A stretch of 64,000 nucleotides of DNA from Deltaproteobacteria bacterium (GTDB lineage: Bacteria; Desulfobacterota; Desulfobulbia; Desulfobulbales; Desulfurivibrionaceae): assembly GCA_013349285.1 (NCBI GenBank), contig DUZU01000010.1:1-64000 (forward strand). Reading direction: 5' to 3'. Shown piece by piece: positions 1 through 8,341 of this stretch (its first letter is position 1; each line of letters begins with the position of its first letter). The position numbers and the translations under genes are program-made. Below the pieces are notes generated by a model that saw only the letters and a program-made list of their open reading frames with translations, was not told the DNA's origin and did not search any database.

Positions 1-9
1 TGAGTTTAA

Positions 10-729
10 ATGTGTAGAAAAAACATGGATGAAACAAACAGCAAGGGAATGGATAGCGGAAAGAACAAAGAACTTGCATGGGGAGCAAAAAGTTCGATTT
101 TGGTGTTCTTGGTAAGCTTTTTGGCGATACTGCTGCCATTGCTTTTGTTAACCCAATTAAGCCTAAAAGAATCAACGCAGTATTTTATTGCTGAATCTAT
201 CCTCCCAATCCCCTTTTTTGTTTTCTTCTATTATTGGTTTAGGAAAAAGAAAATAGTAAAAAAGGAACTTGGCCTCTGCCTTCCTGACTCAAATATTCTA
301 TTGGTTACCCTCGTTGCCATTTTGCTTGCCGCAATATTCAAAGGCATCGATTTGGTAGTGTTCCTTGGCGCGATTTCTGAATTAACCTGGAGCAGGGTTG
401 CCATAATTGGCGGACCATTATTCGCTGTTTCATCTGGACTCGGCAGGGTAATTATTACGCCGGTGATGGAAGAGTTGGTGCACAGGGGGGTAATCTACGG
501 TTACTTGCGCGGTAGGTTTGGCTGGCGGGTCGGACTTGTATTGCAGGCCTTAATTTTCACCCTGGTGCATCCCAATGTTTATCAGGGTGATTTTGCCATA
601 ATCCTGTTTTATTTCGCTTTTGGCCTAGGGTTTGGCGGTCTATACCAGTTCTATCGGAGTTTATATCCTGCTGTAATATGCCATGGCGCCTTAAACTACT
701 TTGATGCAACTGTCCAGATAGTTTTTTAA
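10..729 (+). CDS. CPBP family intramembrane glutamic endopeptidase
   Basis: A membrane protein of up to 239 residues with several hydrophobic segments. Near residue 155 it shows the CPBP (Abi/CaaX) signature EELVHRG, matching the EExxxR motif that carries the catalytic glutamates, and further on a second conserved stretch around HPNVY and a late HGALNYF motif with His and Asn. Members cleave prenylated or other membrane substrates within the bilayer; the substrate here is unknown. An in-frame stop lies directly upstream, so the gene is complete in the window. The ATG at 10 is the longest choice; ATG at 25 is equally possible because no clear ribosome site is visible. It converges with the HD-GYP gene. 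Confidence 0.85.
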   Translation: MCRKNMDETNSKGMDSGKNKELAWGAKSSILVFLVSFLAILLPLLLLTQLSLKESTQYFIAESILPIPFFVFFYYWFRKKKIVKKELGLCLPDSNILLVTLVAILLAAIFKGIDLVVFLGAISELTWSRVAIIGGPLFAVSSGLGRVIITPVMEELVHRGVIYGYLRGRFGWRVGLVLQALIFTLVHPNVYQGDFAIILFYFAFGLGFGGLYQFYRSLYPAVICHGALNYFDATVQIVF

Positions 730-776
730 AAGAAATTGGGGCGCGTCTTGGTTTGATTCGTCTTCATTCAGTCCGA

Positions 777-1997
777 TCAAACCGGCGGGGTATCCTGATA
801 AACCTTTTTTATCTGCGGGATTTTTTTCACAAAAAGGTCAACGATTTTGGGGTCGAAATGGATGTTGCGCTGGCGTCTGATCTCATCCACTGCTTCCTCA
901 AAATGCCAAGCCTTTTTATATGGCCTCGCCGAGGTCAGCGCGTCAAAGACATCGCAGATTGAGGTGATCCGGCTGGCCAAGGGGATTTGCCGGTCGGTCA
1001 AGCCTTGGGGGTAGCCGGAGCCGTCCCACCTTTCATGATGGGAAAGGGCAATGGACTGCGCCACCCGCAAAAGGGAGGATTTGCCCTTGCTCAACAAATC
1101 AGAGCCGACATGACAATGGGTTTTGATGATTTCAAACTCATCATCGGAGAGCGGGCCCTGCTTTTGCAGAATGGCGTCCGCGATCCCCAGTTTGCCCACG
1201 TCATGCATGGGCACGGCATGATAAAGGACCGTATTGGCGGTTTTGCTCAAGCCGCATGAGCTGCCGAGCACCGCACAATACTGGCTTAGCCTTTTTATGT
1301 GATCGCCGGTGACCCCATCTCGAAAAGACGCGGCCTGGGTAAGGCGGGTGAGCACATCAAGCTGGGCCTTTTGCAGTTCCCTGGTGCGATCCTCCACCAG
1401 GGACTCCAGGTTTCCCTTATGAAATTCCAGCTCGGTTTGCACCTTGATCAGGCTTTCTTCAAGCTGCATTTCTTTGGTGACATCAATTAAGGTTCCATAG
1501 GAGAGTACGACCCCCTCTCGCTCGTGGATCTCCACCCGGGACAGATCTTTGAGCCAGAACGGGCTGCTGTTGACCTCGAACTTGTAGATCGCGTCAACCC
1601 CGCCACCCCGCTCCGCCATGCGGCGCAGCGCCGGGCGCATCCGCTCGATTTGGGATTTGTCCCGGATGATTTTATCGATGGCGGGAGGGTTTTTCTGAAT
1701 CCGGTAGAGGCAGCGGGTGATGATATTGTCCCGCAACGCCTCCGCCACCTCGGTGGTGTGAAACCCGAGCAGGCTATGCAGCGTTTTTCCTGCATATTCA
1801 TACCAGATGTTGCCGCCGTCCTCGGGCAACCAGGCGGCAATATAGGGGATTAATGCGGAGCCAAGTTGCTCAAGCGCCTTGAAATGGGCGATAGCGGAGG
1901 CAAGATTGTTTTTCAACGTGTGGCTATACGGTCCGATAAGAATTCGTCCCGTATATTGGTCGAGATTGCCGAAAGGCGAGGAGATATTTTTAGTCAT
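777..1997 (-). CDS. HD-GYP domain phosphodiesterase with PAS-like sensor
   Basis: A 406-residue soluble protein. The C-terminal half (about 225-400) is an HD-GYP domain: the metal-binding pair sits in MHDVGKLGI and the GYP signature in HHERWDGSGYPQGL, so it is predicted to hydrolyse cyclic di-GMP. The N-terminal part has a PAS-like segment followed by a coiled-coil linker (around residues 180-215, FHKGNLESLVEDRT). No membrane segment is seen, so it probably senses a cytoplasmic signal. It stands alone, facing away from the cyd operon terminator. The start at 1997 has no strong ribosome site. Domain call is firm; the sensed signal is unknown. Confidence 0.9.
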   Translation of the reverse strand: MTKNISSPFGNLDQYTGRILIGPYSHTLKNNLASAIAHFKALEQLGSALIPYIAAWLPEDGGNIWYEYAGKTLHSLLGFHTTEVAEALRDNIITRCLYRIQKNPPAIDKIIRDKSQIERMRPALRRMAERGGGVDAIYKFEVNSSPFWLKDLSRVEIHEREGVVLSYGTLIDVTKEMQLEESLIKVQTELEFHKGNLESLVEDRTRELQKAQLDVLTRLTQAASFRDGVTGDHIKRLSQYCAVLGSSCGLSKTANTVLYHAVPMHDVGKLGIADAILQKQGPLSDDEFEIIKTHCHVGSDLLSKGKSSLLRVAQSIALSHHERWDGSGYPQGLTDRQIPLASRITSICDVFDALTSARPYKKAWHFEEAVDEIRRQRNIHFDPKIVDLFVKKIPQIKKVYQDTPPV

Positions 1998-2208
1998 GAC
2001 TGGTACGATAAGTCATAGGGGTAGCGCCCAAAAGGTTGTAAGCAAGGCTGCATGTCACCTTAAAGTGGCCGTGCAAAAACTAGGTAATCGTGTGCCGCAA
2101 CTCTTATTATGAAATCTCTTACCCGGATAGTATTAATACATTGGCGGAGTGTGTTCAACAGATAGTTGGTCGCGGTGAATGAATCGGTATGGTTAATTGG
2201 TGATTAAA

Positions 2209-2238
2209 TAAAAAAAAGGGGCCGGAAAGGCCCCTTTT
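2209..2238 (-). terminator. Rho-independent terminator of the cyd operon
   Basis: On the minus strand a GGGGCC / GGCCCC stem with a five-base loop, with A/T flanks that extend the pairing, is followed by a run of eight T. It lies 26 bases past the stop of the CydX-like gene and ends the Rrf2-DUF4492-cydABX unit. Confidence 0.85.
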
Positions 2239-2263
2239 GCTTTGTTGATGTCTGCCGCTTTTT

Positions 2264-2356
2264 TTAGAGCAGATTGGTCTTTTTAAGAACGATCACCGCT
2301 CCTTGGTAAGATACAATCACCAGGGCCACATAGCCGAACAGTAATAAGGTTGTCAT
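2264..2356 (-). CDS. cydX: CydX-like small subunit of cytochrome bd oxidase (30 aa)
   Basis: A 30-codon gene 15 bases after the cydB stop. Its start is supported by a strong ribosome site (GAGGAG, seven bases before ATG). The peptide begins MTTLLLFGYVALVIV and ends KKTNLL: one hydrophobic helix with a positively charged tail, as expected for the single-span CydX/CydS class that stabilises the heme core of bd oxidases. It lies between cydB and the operon terminator, so position, ribosome site and topology agree. It has no clear sequence match to E. coli CydX, so the name rests on context and size. Short enough to be missed by standard gene callers. Confidence 0.75.
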   Translation of the reverse strand: MTTLLLFGYVALVIVSYQGAVIVLKKTNLL

Positions 2357-2371
2357 TGTTATCTCCTCTTT

Positions 2372-3508
2372 TTAGTACATCTCTTTGGCTTCTTCACCGG
2401 TCAACTCGGCCAAGGTAAGCTTTTTGGCATCCATCTGTTTCCAGACATAGGCAATATACGCCATCACAAACGGAACGGCCAGGGCCACGTAGCTCATGGC
2501 GGTGAGGGTGTATTTGCTGCTTGAGGCGTTGTAGATGGTCAAGCTTGATTGCAGATCGGCGACCGACGGATAAAAAGCGGTGTGGTTGTAACCGGCCAGG
2601 GAAAAGATGGCCAACCCCACCAGGGCGGTGCCGATGCCGCCGAACCAGATGCCGCTATCCTTGCCCAGAAAACGGGTGGCGGCTACGCCGTAGATCACCG
2701 AGCCCAGTCCGGCCAACAGCAGAACGAGTACCGCGGGCATGGCCAGCAGGTTATGGAGATATTTGCCTTTTTCCATAAAGACCCGTCCGTTTTCCGGGTC
2801 GACCGCAAAGCCTTCCATGGTGATGAAGCCGCCCAGGATCACGAGAAGGAAGGGCAGGGCCCAGAGAAAATTGATCCAGGCCGCCTTGCGGCAATGGTTG
2901 GTGAGCGGCTCATGGTCGATGTTGTTGACCAGGTACATCGCGCCCAGGCTGCGGGCTAAGAAGACCAAAAAGAGGCCGAGGCCGAGGTTGAAGGGGTTGA
3001 GGGCCGCTTCCAGGCCGCGGTAGGGGGTTTCCCAGCTAACGTGATTATACATGTTCAGCGAAAACTGGGAGCCGGTGAAAAAGGTGCCTACCGCTGCGCC
3101 GATCAGTAGCAGACCGACACTGCCGTTGATGAACATGAAGATCTCGTAGGTGCGCGCCCCGAGCAGGTTGTCCGGTTTTTTGCGGTATTCGTAACTGACC
3201 GCCTGCAGGATAAAGGTGAAGAGGATCAGCATCCACACCCAGTAGGCGCCGCCGAAGCTGGTCGCGTAAAAGAGCGGGAAGGCGGCGAACAGGGCGCCGC
3301 CGAACAGGACCAGGGTGGTGAAGGTCAGTTCCCACTTGCGGCCCATGGAATTGATGATCAGGGATTTTTCATCCTCATTGGTGGTCGCGGTAAAGATCAG
3401 GGTCTGCCCCCCTTGGACAAAGGTGAGGGCGATAAAGATCGAGCCGACCAGGGATGCGATCAACCACCAGAGTTGCTGTAATGTCGAGTAATCCAGGTTT
3501 CCTATCAT
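2372..3508 (-). CDS. cydB: cytochrome bd ubiquinol oxidase subunit II
   Basis: A 378-residue, multi-span membrane protein with the length and pattern of CydB (E. coli 379). The N-terminus (LDYSTLQQLWWLIASLVGSI) and the interior stretch with GRKWELTFTTLVLFGGALFAAFP are typical. Together with CydA it forms the quinol:oxygen oxidoreductase that reduces oxygen to water without proton pumping and detoxifies oxygen in anaerobes. It starts four bases after cydA, with its ribosome site (GGAGG) inside the end of cydA, so the two are translationally coupled. The CydX-like gene follows directly. Confidence 0.96.
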   Translation of the reverse strand: MIGNLDYSTLQQLWWLIASLVGSIFIALTFVQGGQTLIFTATTNEDEKSLIINSMGRKWELTFTTLVLFGGALFAAFPLFYATSFGGAYWVWMLILFTFILQAVSYEYRKKPDNLLGARTYEIFMFINGSVGLLLIGAAVGTFFTGSQFSLNMYNHVSWETPYRGLEAALNPFNLGLGLFLVFLARSLGAMYLVNNIDHEPLTNHCRKAAWINFLWALPFLLVILGGFITMEGFAVDPENGRVFMEKGKYLHNLLAMPAVLVLLLAGLGSVIYGVAATRFLGKDSGIWFGGIGTALVGLAIFSLAGYNHTAFYPSVADLQSSLTIYNASSSKYTLTAMSYVALAVPFVMAYIAYVWKQMDAKKLTLAELTGEEAKEMY

Positions 3509-3512
3509 TGTG

Positions 3513-5042
3513 TTATGCCTCCGGTCCGATCTGGATTTGTTTGATCATGATTTTAAGTTCCGCAATGAGCAGTACGGTGAACAGGGTCAGGAAGATAAAG
3601 AAAGTGGTCTGCACATTGGCCGCCGCCAGATTGGTATTGGCCACCCCCACCGGCAGTAAGCCCTGGATGGCCCATGGCTGGCGACCGACCTCGGCCACGA
3701 CCCAACCGGCCTCCTGAGCCAGATAGCCCAAAAAGATCGAGAAAAAACAGAGGTAGTTGAGCCAGCGCTGGTATTCGAGGGTTCCCTTGAAGGCAAAGAA
3801 GAGAACCAAGAGGAAGATCAGCGGAAACATGGTGCCCAGGATTACCATGATGTGAAAGCTGTAAAAGGTGGTGGCCACCGGCGGTGCGGCATCGGCCGGT
3901 TTTTGTAAATGGCCGTAACCCAGGTCGTCCTTGTATTGGTTGAAGATTGCCAGGGCGGCGTCGGCCTCGACCAGATTTCCATGGTTTTTGGCGGTCTTAT
4001 AACGGGCCAGTTCGGTCAGGGCGATCTTGCCGTTGGCGATGCGCTGCTCGGCGCCGATGATGTTGTGCTCACTGTTGCCGAAGACCAGGTCGTTGATGCC
4101 CGGCACATAGCTGGTGAAATCGCGGTTGGCGAGCAGCGACAACAGGCCGGGCACTTTTACCGCCTGCAGAAAAACGGGTTGGTCATCCCCGGGTTGTTTG
4201 GCGGAATTGATTATGCCGAAAGCAACAACCGGCGCCGATTTTTCGCCATCGTACAGGCCTTCCATGGCCGCCAGCTTCATCGGCTGTTTCTGGGCCACGG
4301 CATAGGCGGCTTCATCACCGGTGAGGCCGACAAAGGTCGAGGAGAGCAAGCCGAAAACCGCGGCGACCACCATGCTTTGTTTGGCCATCTTCTGGTGGCG
4401 GCCCTGGAGCAGGAAGAGGGCGGAAATGCCGACGACAAAGAGGGAAGCCAGCAGAAAGCCTGAGCTTGAGGTGTGGGTGAACTTGCTGATCGCCACCGGC
4501 GAGAAGATCACCTCGGCGATATTTTCCATCTCGAACCGGGCGGTGTCCGGATTAAAGGCCATGCCTACCGGATATTGCATCCAGCCGTTGGCCACCAGAA
4601 TCCAGACCGCGGAAAGATTGGAGCCGACGGCCACCATCCAGGTGGAAAAAAGGTGAAAGCCCTTGGAGACCCGGTTCCAGCCGAAAAACATCACGGCAAA
4701 GAAGGTGGCTTCCAAAAAGAAGGCGAAGATCCCCTCGATGGCCAGGGGCGCGCCGAAGATATCGCCCACCATCCAGGAGTAATTGGACCAGTTGGTGCCG
4801 AATTCAAACTCCATGATGATGCCGGTGGCCACGCCGATCGCAAAGTTGATGGCGAACAGGGTCATCCAGAATTTGGTGATTTTTTTCCACTCCTCATTGC
4901 CGGTTTTGACATAAATGGTTTCGAAAAATGCCAGTAAAAAGGACAGCCCCAGGGTAAGCGGGACAAAGATCCAATGATACATGGCGGTGAGCGCGAACTG
5001 TGCCCGGGCCCAATCCACGGTGGTTAATAGTTGTTCTCCCAC
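3513..5042 (-). CDS. cydA: cytochrome bd ubiquinol oxidase subunit I
   Basis: A 509-residue membrane protein with CydA hallmarks: His23 in MYHWIFVPLTLG (heme ligand), the quinol-loop motif with KLAAMEG, and GRQPWAIQGLLP. The quinol loop also has the C-terminal insertion seen in the long-loop (E. coli-type) subfamily, here around IANGKIALTELARY and KDDLGYGHLQKP. It starts with GTG, eight bases after a near-perfect AAAGGAGG ribosome site. It binds hemes b558, b595 and d and oxidises quinol. The gene lies after rrf2 and the DUF4492 gene and before cydB. Confidence 0.96.
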   Translation of the reverse strand: MGEQLLTTVDWARAQFALTAMYHWIFVPLTLGLSFLLAFFETIYVKTGNEEWKKITKFWMTLFAINFAIGVATGIIMEFEFGTNWSNYSWMVGDIFGAPLAIEGIFAFFLEATFFAVMFFGWNRVSKGFHLFSTWMVAVGSNLSAVWILVANGWMQYPVGMAFNPDTARFEMENIAEVIFSPVAISKFTHTSSSGFLLASLFVVGISALFLLQGRHQKMAKQSMVVAAVFGLLSSTFVGLTGDEAAYAVAQKQPMKLAAMEGLYDGEKSAPVVAFGIINSAKQPGDDQPVFLQAVKVPGLLSLLANRDFTSYVPGINDLVFGNSEHNIIGAEQRIANGKIALTELARYKTAKNHGNLVEADAALAIFNQYKDDLGYGHLQKPADAAPPVATTFYSFHIMVILGTMFPLIFLLVLFFAFKGTLEYQRWLNYLCFFSIFLGYLAQEAGWVVAEVGRQPWAIQGLLPVGVANTNLAAANVQTTFFIFLTLFTVLLIAELKIMIKQIQIGPEA

Positions 5043-5104
5043 AACTGCCTCCTTTGGTTGCCGCTGCTTTTCGTTTTCGGCAGCGGGGTTAAGTAGTTAC
5101 TAAG

Positions 5105-5356
5105 TTAAAAGTTATTGGTTTTTTGAGTTATGTCAGCGGGCCGCTCGGTATTGGTCAGCGTGTCCAGCACATGGGCGGCCCGTTCGGTGTCGGTGTTGAA
5201 ATTGGTTGCCAGAAAATTGGGAAAGAAAAAAATCTTTAGCACGCCGAACATGATGAACAGCTTGATAAAGATGATTTTCCACAGGGTGCGGCCCACCACC
5301 ATGGCGCGGAAGCCGTCCCGGTAAAAGGTGTAGATTTTGCTCGGCAGAGTTTTCAT
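5105..5356 (-). CDS. DUF4492 family protein of the cyd operon
   Basis: A small protein of 83 residues. The core KIYTFYRDGFRAMVVGRTLWKII followed by a hydrophobic stretch IKLFIMFGVLKIFFFPNFL matches DUF4492, a family typically encoded just upstream of cydA in Bacteroidota and Desulfobacterota. One membrane segment is predicted, with a polar tail of about 30 residues. The ATG at 5356 follows a GAGGGGG ribosome site at good spacing. A longer reading from TTG at 5428, overlapping the rrf2 stop, is possible but adds 24 residues without family character. A role in assembly or stability of the bd oxidase is inferred from position only. Confidence 0.8.
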   Translation of the reverse strand: MKTLPSKIYTFYRDGFRAMVVGRTLWKIIFIKLFIMFGVLKIFFFPNFLATNFNTDTERAAHVLDTLTNTERPADITQKTNNF

Positions 5357-5424
5357 CGCTAGGTCCCCCTCGTTTGGGACTAACAAGATCTTTTTACTGT
5401 TGTATATTGATTGGCTGGGTGAGG

Positions 5425-5886
5425 TCAAATTTTTTCTCCCTTTATTTGGTTAGGGTTGCAAGGAAAAGGGCTGAGGCAACAGGAGTCTTCCCGGGCCAGA
5501 GTGGCGAAATCAGCCTCTTGCAGTGTGGCGCGCAGTTGGCTCCTGGCCTTGTTCCAGACGCGATGCACGGTGCAGCCGGCGCTGGCCTTGCAGGCGCCGG
5601 GCCTGGTCACGCAGGTATTCAGTGAAATCTCGCCGATGATGGCCTCGATCACGGCCAGCAGGGTGATCTTTGCCGGGCTCAGCAGCAGACGGTAGCCGCC
5701 GGTTGCCCCCTGCTGGATCTCGATAATGCCGGCCTTGGCCAGTTGTTGAGCAATTTTTGCGAGAAAGGGCGGCGGGACATCGGTTTTGGCGGCAATCTCT
5801 TTGCGGCTGACCAAGCGTTCTTTATCTTGCTTGGCCAGGTAAAGAACGCAGCGGACCCCATATTCTCCTGCTCGTGTAAGTTTCAT
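5425..5886 (-). CDS. Rrf2 family transcriptional regulator with Fe-S ligands
   Basis: A 153-residue regulator. Residues 1-80 form the Rrf2 winged helix (MKLTRAGEYGVRCVLYLA, recognition region with GATGGYRLLLSPA). Three cysteines spaced C92-X6-C99-X5-C105 match the cluster ligands of IscR/NsrR-type sensors, so it probably carries an iron-sulfur cluster responding to oxygen, NO or iron. It is the first gene of the unit that continues into DUF4492 and cydABX. A palindrome sits in its own promoter spacer. It likely controls the bd oxidase and itself. Which ligand it senses cannot be told from sequence. Confidence 0.92.
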   Translation of the reverse strand: MKLTRAGEYGVRCVLYLAKQDKERLVSRKEIAAKTDVPPPFLAKIAQQLAKAGIIEIQQGATGGYRLLLSPAKITLLAVIEAIIGEISLNTCVTRPGACKASAGCTVHRVWNKARSQLRATLQEADFATLAREDSCCLSPFPCNPNQIKGEKI

Positions 5887-5927
5887 GCGGAAGTTCCATT
5901 TAAAACTAATGAGATAATTTTGGTCTT

Positions 5928-5956
5928 ATATAAATAGTATTAGGAACTATTGTCAA
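5928..5956 (-). promoter_or_regulatory. promoter and palindromic operator of rrf2-cyd
   Basis: Reading the minus strand, a consensus TTGACA (-35) at 5956-5951 is followed by TTTATA or TATATA 16-18 bases later. The spacer contains the inverted repeat ATAGT-N7-ACTAT. A dyad between -35 and -10 is a typical repressor position, and the adjacent gene is an Rrf2 regulator, so autoregulation is likely. This is pattern-based only. Confidence 0.55.
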
Positions 5957-6064
5957 GAAAAAGTTTGTGTTAATTTTGCGTTTAACAGCCGAGGTAAAAG
6001 TGATTGCGGCTTCAACGAAATATTGGTTTGAAAGGGGCGGCTGCAAGTTGATGCGGGTGCAATA

Positions 6065-6763
6065 TTAATTATCGGCACCGGCCAGGGCGGCCAAAGCGGC
6101 GGCAGCCACCATGGCGACGCTGGTAACCCTGAGTTGTCCGTTCTCGTAAAGATCAAAGGTGGTCCGGTCGTCGGCCAATTTTTTGATGCCGGCTGCCGCC
6201 TCCTGATGGCCGAGTAGTGCCAGGGCTCGGCCGGCCAAGGCTTGCACCACGACATCTTCCGAATTCAGATATGGCATCAGGTATTTAGCGGCCCGCCATT
6301 TATGCAGCAGTTCCGGGCGGACCTTGGCCATTTCGCCGATTCCCCACAACAGGCCCCGATGCATGACCGGCAGCTCAAGGTAAAAGCCGTCTTCCCGCAT
6401 AAAGGAAACCAGGATATTGGTGTACTCCTCGGCGAGCGCCGGGTGGTTGATCAGGCATTGAGCCATGGCCTCGGGCGCGCCCCAGCCGATGCCGCCGGAT
6501 TCGTCGTTGAGGCTCCACATGAAGCGGCGAATGACAATGCGGGCCGCCTCCATATCCTGATCGGCCAGTCGGGCAACGGTGACGCCCATGGCGATGATGG
6601 CGTTCCATCTTATCTTGGGGTCGGAGTTGCAGATGCCTGCGAAAAGGGCGTTAAGCAGTTTTTGGGGGGCATGGCCGTTGATTTCTTTTAAAATTCTGTC
6701 AATCTCATCGTTTTTGAGCAGGGCGGAGATCTTTGTTTTAAGGCCTCGCTGGCTTACGAGCAT
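6065..6763 (-). CDS. HEAT-repeat-like protein, DVU0298 family
   Basis: A 232-residue soluble, helix-rich protein. Segments such as DPKIRWNAIIAMGVTVARLA and EDVVVQALAGRALALLG have the pattern of HEAT/PBS-lyase repeats. The central GGIGWGAPEAMAQCLINHP and MHRGLLWGIGEMAKVRP resemble proteins annotated as the DVU0298 family in sulfate reducers (recalled, not searched). No catalytic motif is seen; a scaffold role is likely. The ATG at 6763 has an AGGGAG ribosome site. It lies between the bd oxidase operon and the FprA gene on the same strand, so it may belong to oxygen defence, but its function is unknown. Confidence 0.75.
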   Translation of the reverse strand: MLVSQRGLKTKISALLKNDEIDRILKEINGHAPQKLLNALFAGICNSDPKIRWNAIIAMGVTVARLADQDMEAARIVIRRFMWSLNDESGGIGWGAPEAMAQCLINHPALAEEYTNILVSFMREDGFYLELPVMHRGLLWGIGEMAKVRPELLHKWRAAKYLMPYLNSEDVVVQALAGRALALLGHQEAAAGIKKLADDRTTFDLYENGQLRVTSVAMVAAAALAALAGADN

Positions 6764-6856
6764 AGAGATTCTCCCTAAAAACAGATGGCTGAAGTGGTCA
6801 GCCTTAACAAGGTTTGCGCGGAATCGGGCAACCAGGCGAGGTTGCCCGAGGTTAGT

Positions 6857-7039
6857 CTAATCTTCAACGGCAAAGCGGGCGGAGGTGGTTCGGGGCGGCT
6901 GATACTCGCCCACCGGCACCAGTTTTTTGTTGAATTTAACGCAGTCCACCACGGTATTCCATACCTTGGTCATGGCCAGCGCCTCTTCTTCTGATTCGGG
7001 GGTGAACTCGACCAGATTTTTCTCAATCGAAATTTTCAT
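6857..7039 (-). CDS. small conserved-looking protein next to fprA (60 aa)
   Basis: A 60-residue, charged, soluble protein with no cysteine apart from one near residue 33 (NTVVDCVKFNKK). No family is recognised. It begins MKISIEKNLVEFTPESEEEA with an AGAGGAAC ribosome site, and starts 16 bases after the stop of fprA, so it is probably co-transcribed with it. Codon use looks like its neighbours. Because the neighbours detoxify oxygen it may be an accessory of FprA or of the HEAT protein downstream; this is inference from context. Confidence 0.6.
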   Translation of the reverse strand: MKISIEKNLVEFTPESEEEALAMTKVWNTVVDCVKFNKKLVPVGEYQPPRTTSARFAVED

Positions 7040-7055
7040 AACTGTTCCTCTTGGT

Positions 7056-8246
7056 TTAAGCTTTTAAAGCCCGTGCCACTGCGGTCCCGAGCTCTGTGCA
7101 ATCTTTTAACGAATCATGGGTGGGCACATTTTTGATCTTTACCCCTGGGTGGACCGTCTCCAGGCCAATTTCCTCAAGATAATTGTTGAGGTGCTTGACT
7201 GATTCGCCGCTCCAGCCGAAGGAGCCGAATGCCGCCGCGACCTTATGTTTGGGGCGCAGCCCTTTGAGGTAGGTGAGGATGTCGGCCATGGCCGGCATGA
7301 TATTATTGTTCAGGGTGGGGGAGCCTAAAATAATGGCCCCGGCATCGAGAATCTCGGTGATAATATCACTGCGGTGCGCTCGGCGGGCATGGAGCAGTTT
7401 GACGTGCTTGATCCCTTCCCGTTGCAGGGCATTCATGATGGTTTTGGCCATTTTTTCGGTGGAGTGCCACATGGAGTCATAGATGATCACGACTTTTTCT
7501 TTGGCTTCATAACGACTCCAGCGATCATAGGCCTCAATAATCATCCGGGGTGACTTGCGCCAGATGATGCCGTGGTCAGGCGCGATTATCTCGATCTCGA
7601 GATTCATCTCTTTCACCTGGGCCAGCAGTTTCTGGACGACCGGCGAAAAAATCATCAGAATGTTGGCGTAATACTTGGCCGCATGTTTCATCAGCTGATC
7701 GGTGTCGACCTCATCGTCGAAGCGCTCGGAGGTGGCCCAGTGATGGCCGAAGGCATCGCTGGAGATGAGCAGTTTGTCTTCCGGGATATAGGAAAACATG
7801 CTGTCCGGCCAGTGGAGCATCTTGGTTTCAATAAATTGAACGCTTCTTTTGCCCAGGCTGATGGAGTCGCCGGATTTAACAACCTCAAGGGGCCAGTCTT
7901 CCCGGTGGAAATGTTCGATAATCGCTTTTTTGCCCATGGGTGAGCAGAATATTTTTTCGGGCTTGATCAGCTCGATTATTTCCGGCAGAGAGCCGGAATG
8001 GTCCATTTCCACATGGTTGACCACAAGATAGTCGATCTTGCTCGGGTCGATTATCTGACGCAGATGGTGGAGAAGATCGCCCTTCAGCTCTTTTTTTACG
8101 GTATCGAACAGAACGGTTTTTTCGTCTTTGATCAGGTAGGCGTTGTAGCTGGTGCCGCTTTCGGTGGAGTAGCCGTGAAAGTCCCGGATGTTCCAATCAA
8201 CGGCGCCGACCCAGTAAATATTTTCTTTTACTTCAATTGCTGCCAT
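7056..8246 (-). CDS. fprA: FprA family A-type flavoprotein (rubredoxin:oxygen/NO reductase)
   Basis: A 396-residue two-domain flavodiiron protein. The N-terminal lactamase-like domain (1-250) holds the diiron ligands in NHVEMDHSGSLPE (HxExDH) and further His/Asp residues (APDHGIIW). The C-terminal flavodoxin domain begins at VVIIYDSMWHSTEKMA. Such proteins reduce oxygen to water, or NO to nitrous oxide, in the cytoplasm with electrons from rubredoxin. Start is backed by an AGAGGAAG ribosome site. It heads a short unit with the 60-residue gene; a terminator separates it from the upstream ferritin gene. Confidence 0.93.
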   Translation of the reverse strand: MAAIEVKENIYWVGAVDWNIRDFHGYSTESGTSYNAYLIKDEKTVLFDTVKKELKGDLLHHLRQIIDPSKIDYLVVNHVEMDHSGSLPEIIELIKPEKIFCSPMGKKAIIEHFHREDWPLEVVKSGDSISLGKRSVQFIETKMLHWPDSMFSYIPEDKLLISSDAFGHHWATSERFDDEVDTDQLMKHAAKYYANILMIFSPVVQKLLAQVKEMNLEIEIIAPDHGIIWRKSPRMIIEAYDRWSRYEAKEKVVIIYDSMWHSTEKMAKTIMNALQREGIKHVKLLHARRAHRSDIITEILDAGAIILGSPTLNNNIMPAMADILTYLKGLRPKHKVAAAFGSFGWSGESVKHLNNYLEEIGLETVHPGVKIKNVPTHDSLKDCTELGTAVARALKA

Positions 8247-8261
8247 GGCTTCCTCTTCATT

Positions 8262-8293
8262 TAAAAAAATTGCCGGTCGCTGCCGACCGGCAA
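8262..8293 (-). terminator. Rho-independent terminator after ferritin gene
   Basis: A perfect ten-base stem TTGCCGGTCG / CGACCGGCAA with a four-base loop, followed on the minus strand by seven T. It ends the desulfoferrodoxin-ferritin unit ahead of fprA, although fprA starts only 16 bases later, so its promoter must overlap or transcription partly reads through. Confidence 0.85.
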
Positions 8294-8341
8294 TTGATGG
8301 AACTGATATATACTTACTAGAAAATCATGCTCGCCGGTTGG

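Noticed and set aside
5357-5428. TTG-initiated 24-residue extension of the DUF4492 protein
   Set aside because: Overlaps the rrf2 stop and adds no family residues; the ATG at 5356 has the better ribosome site.
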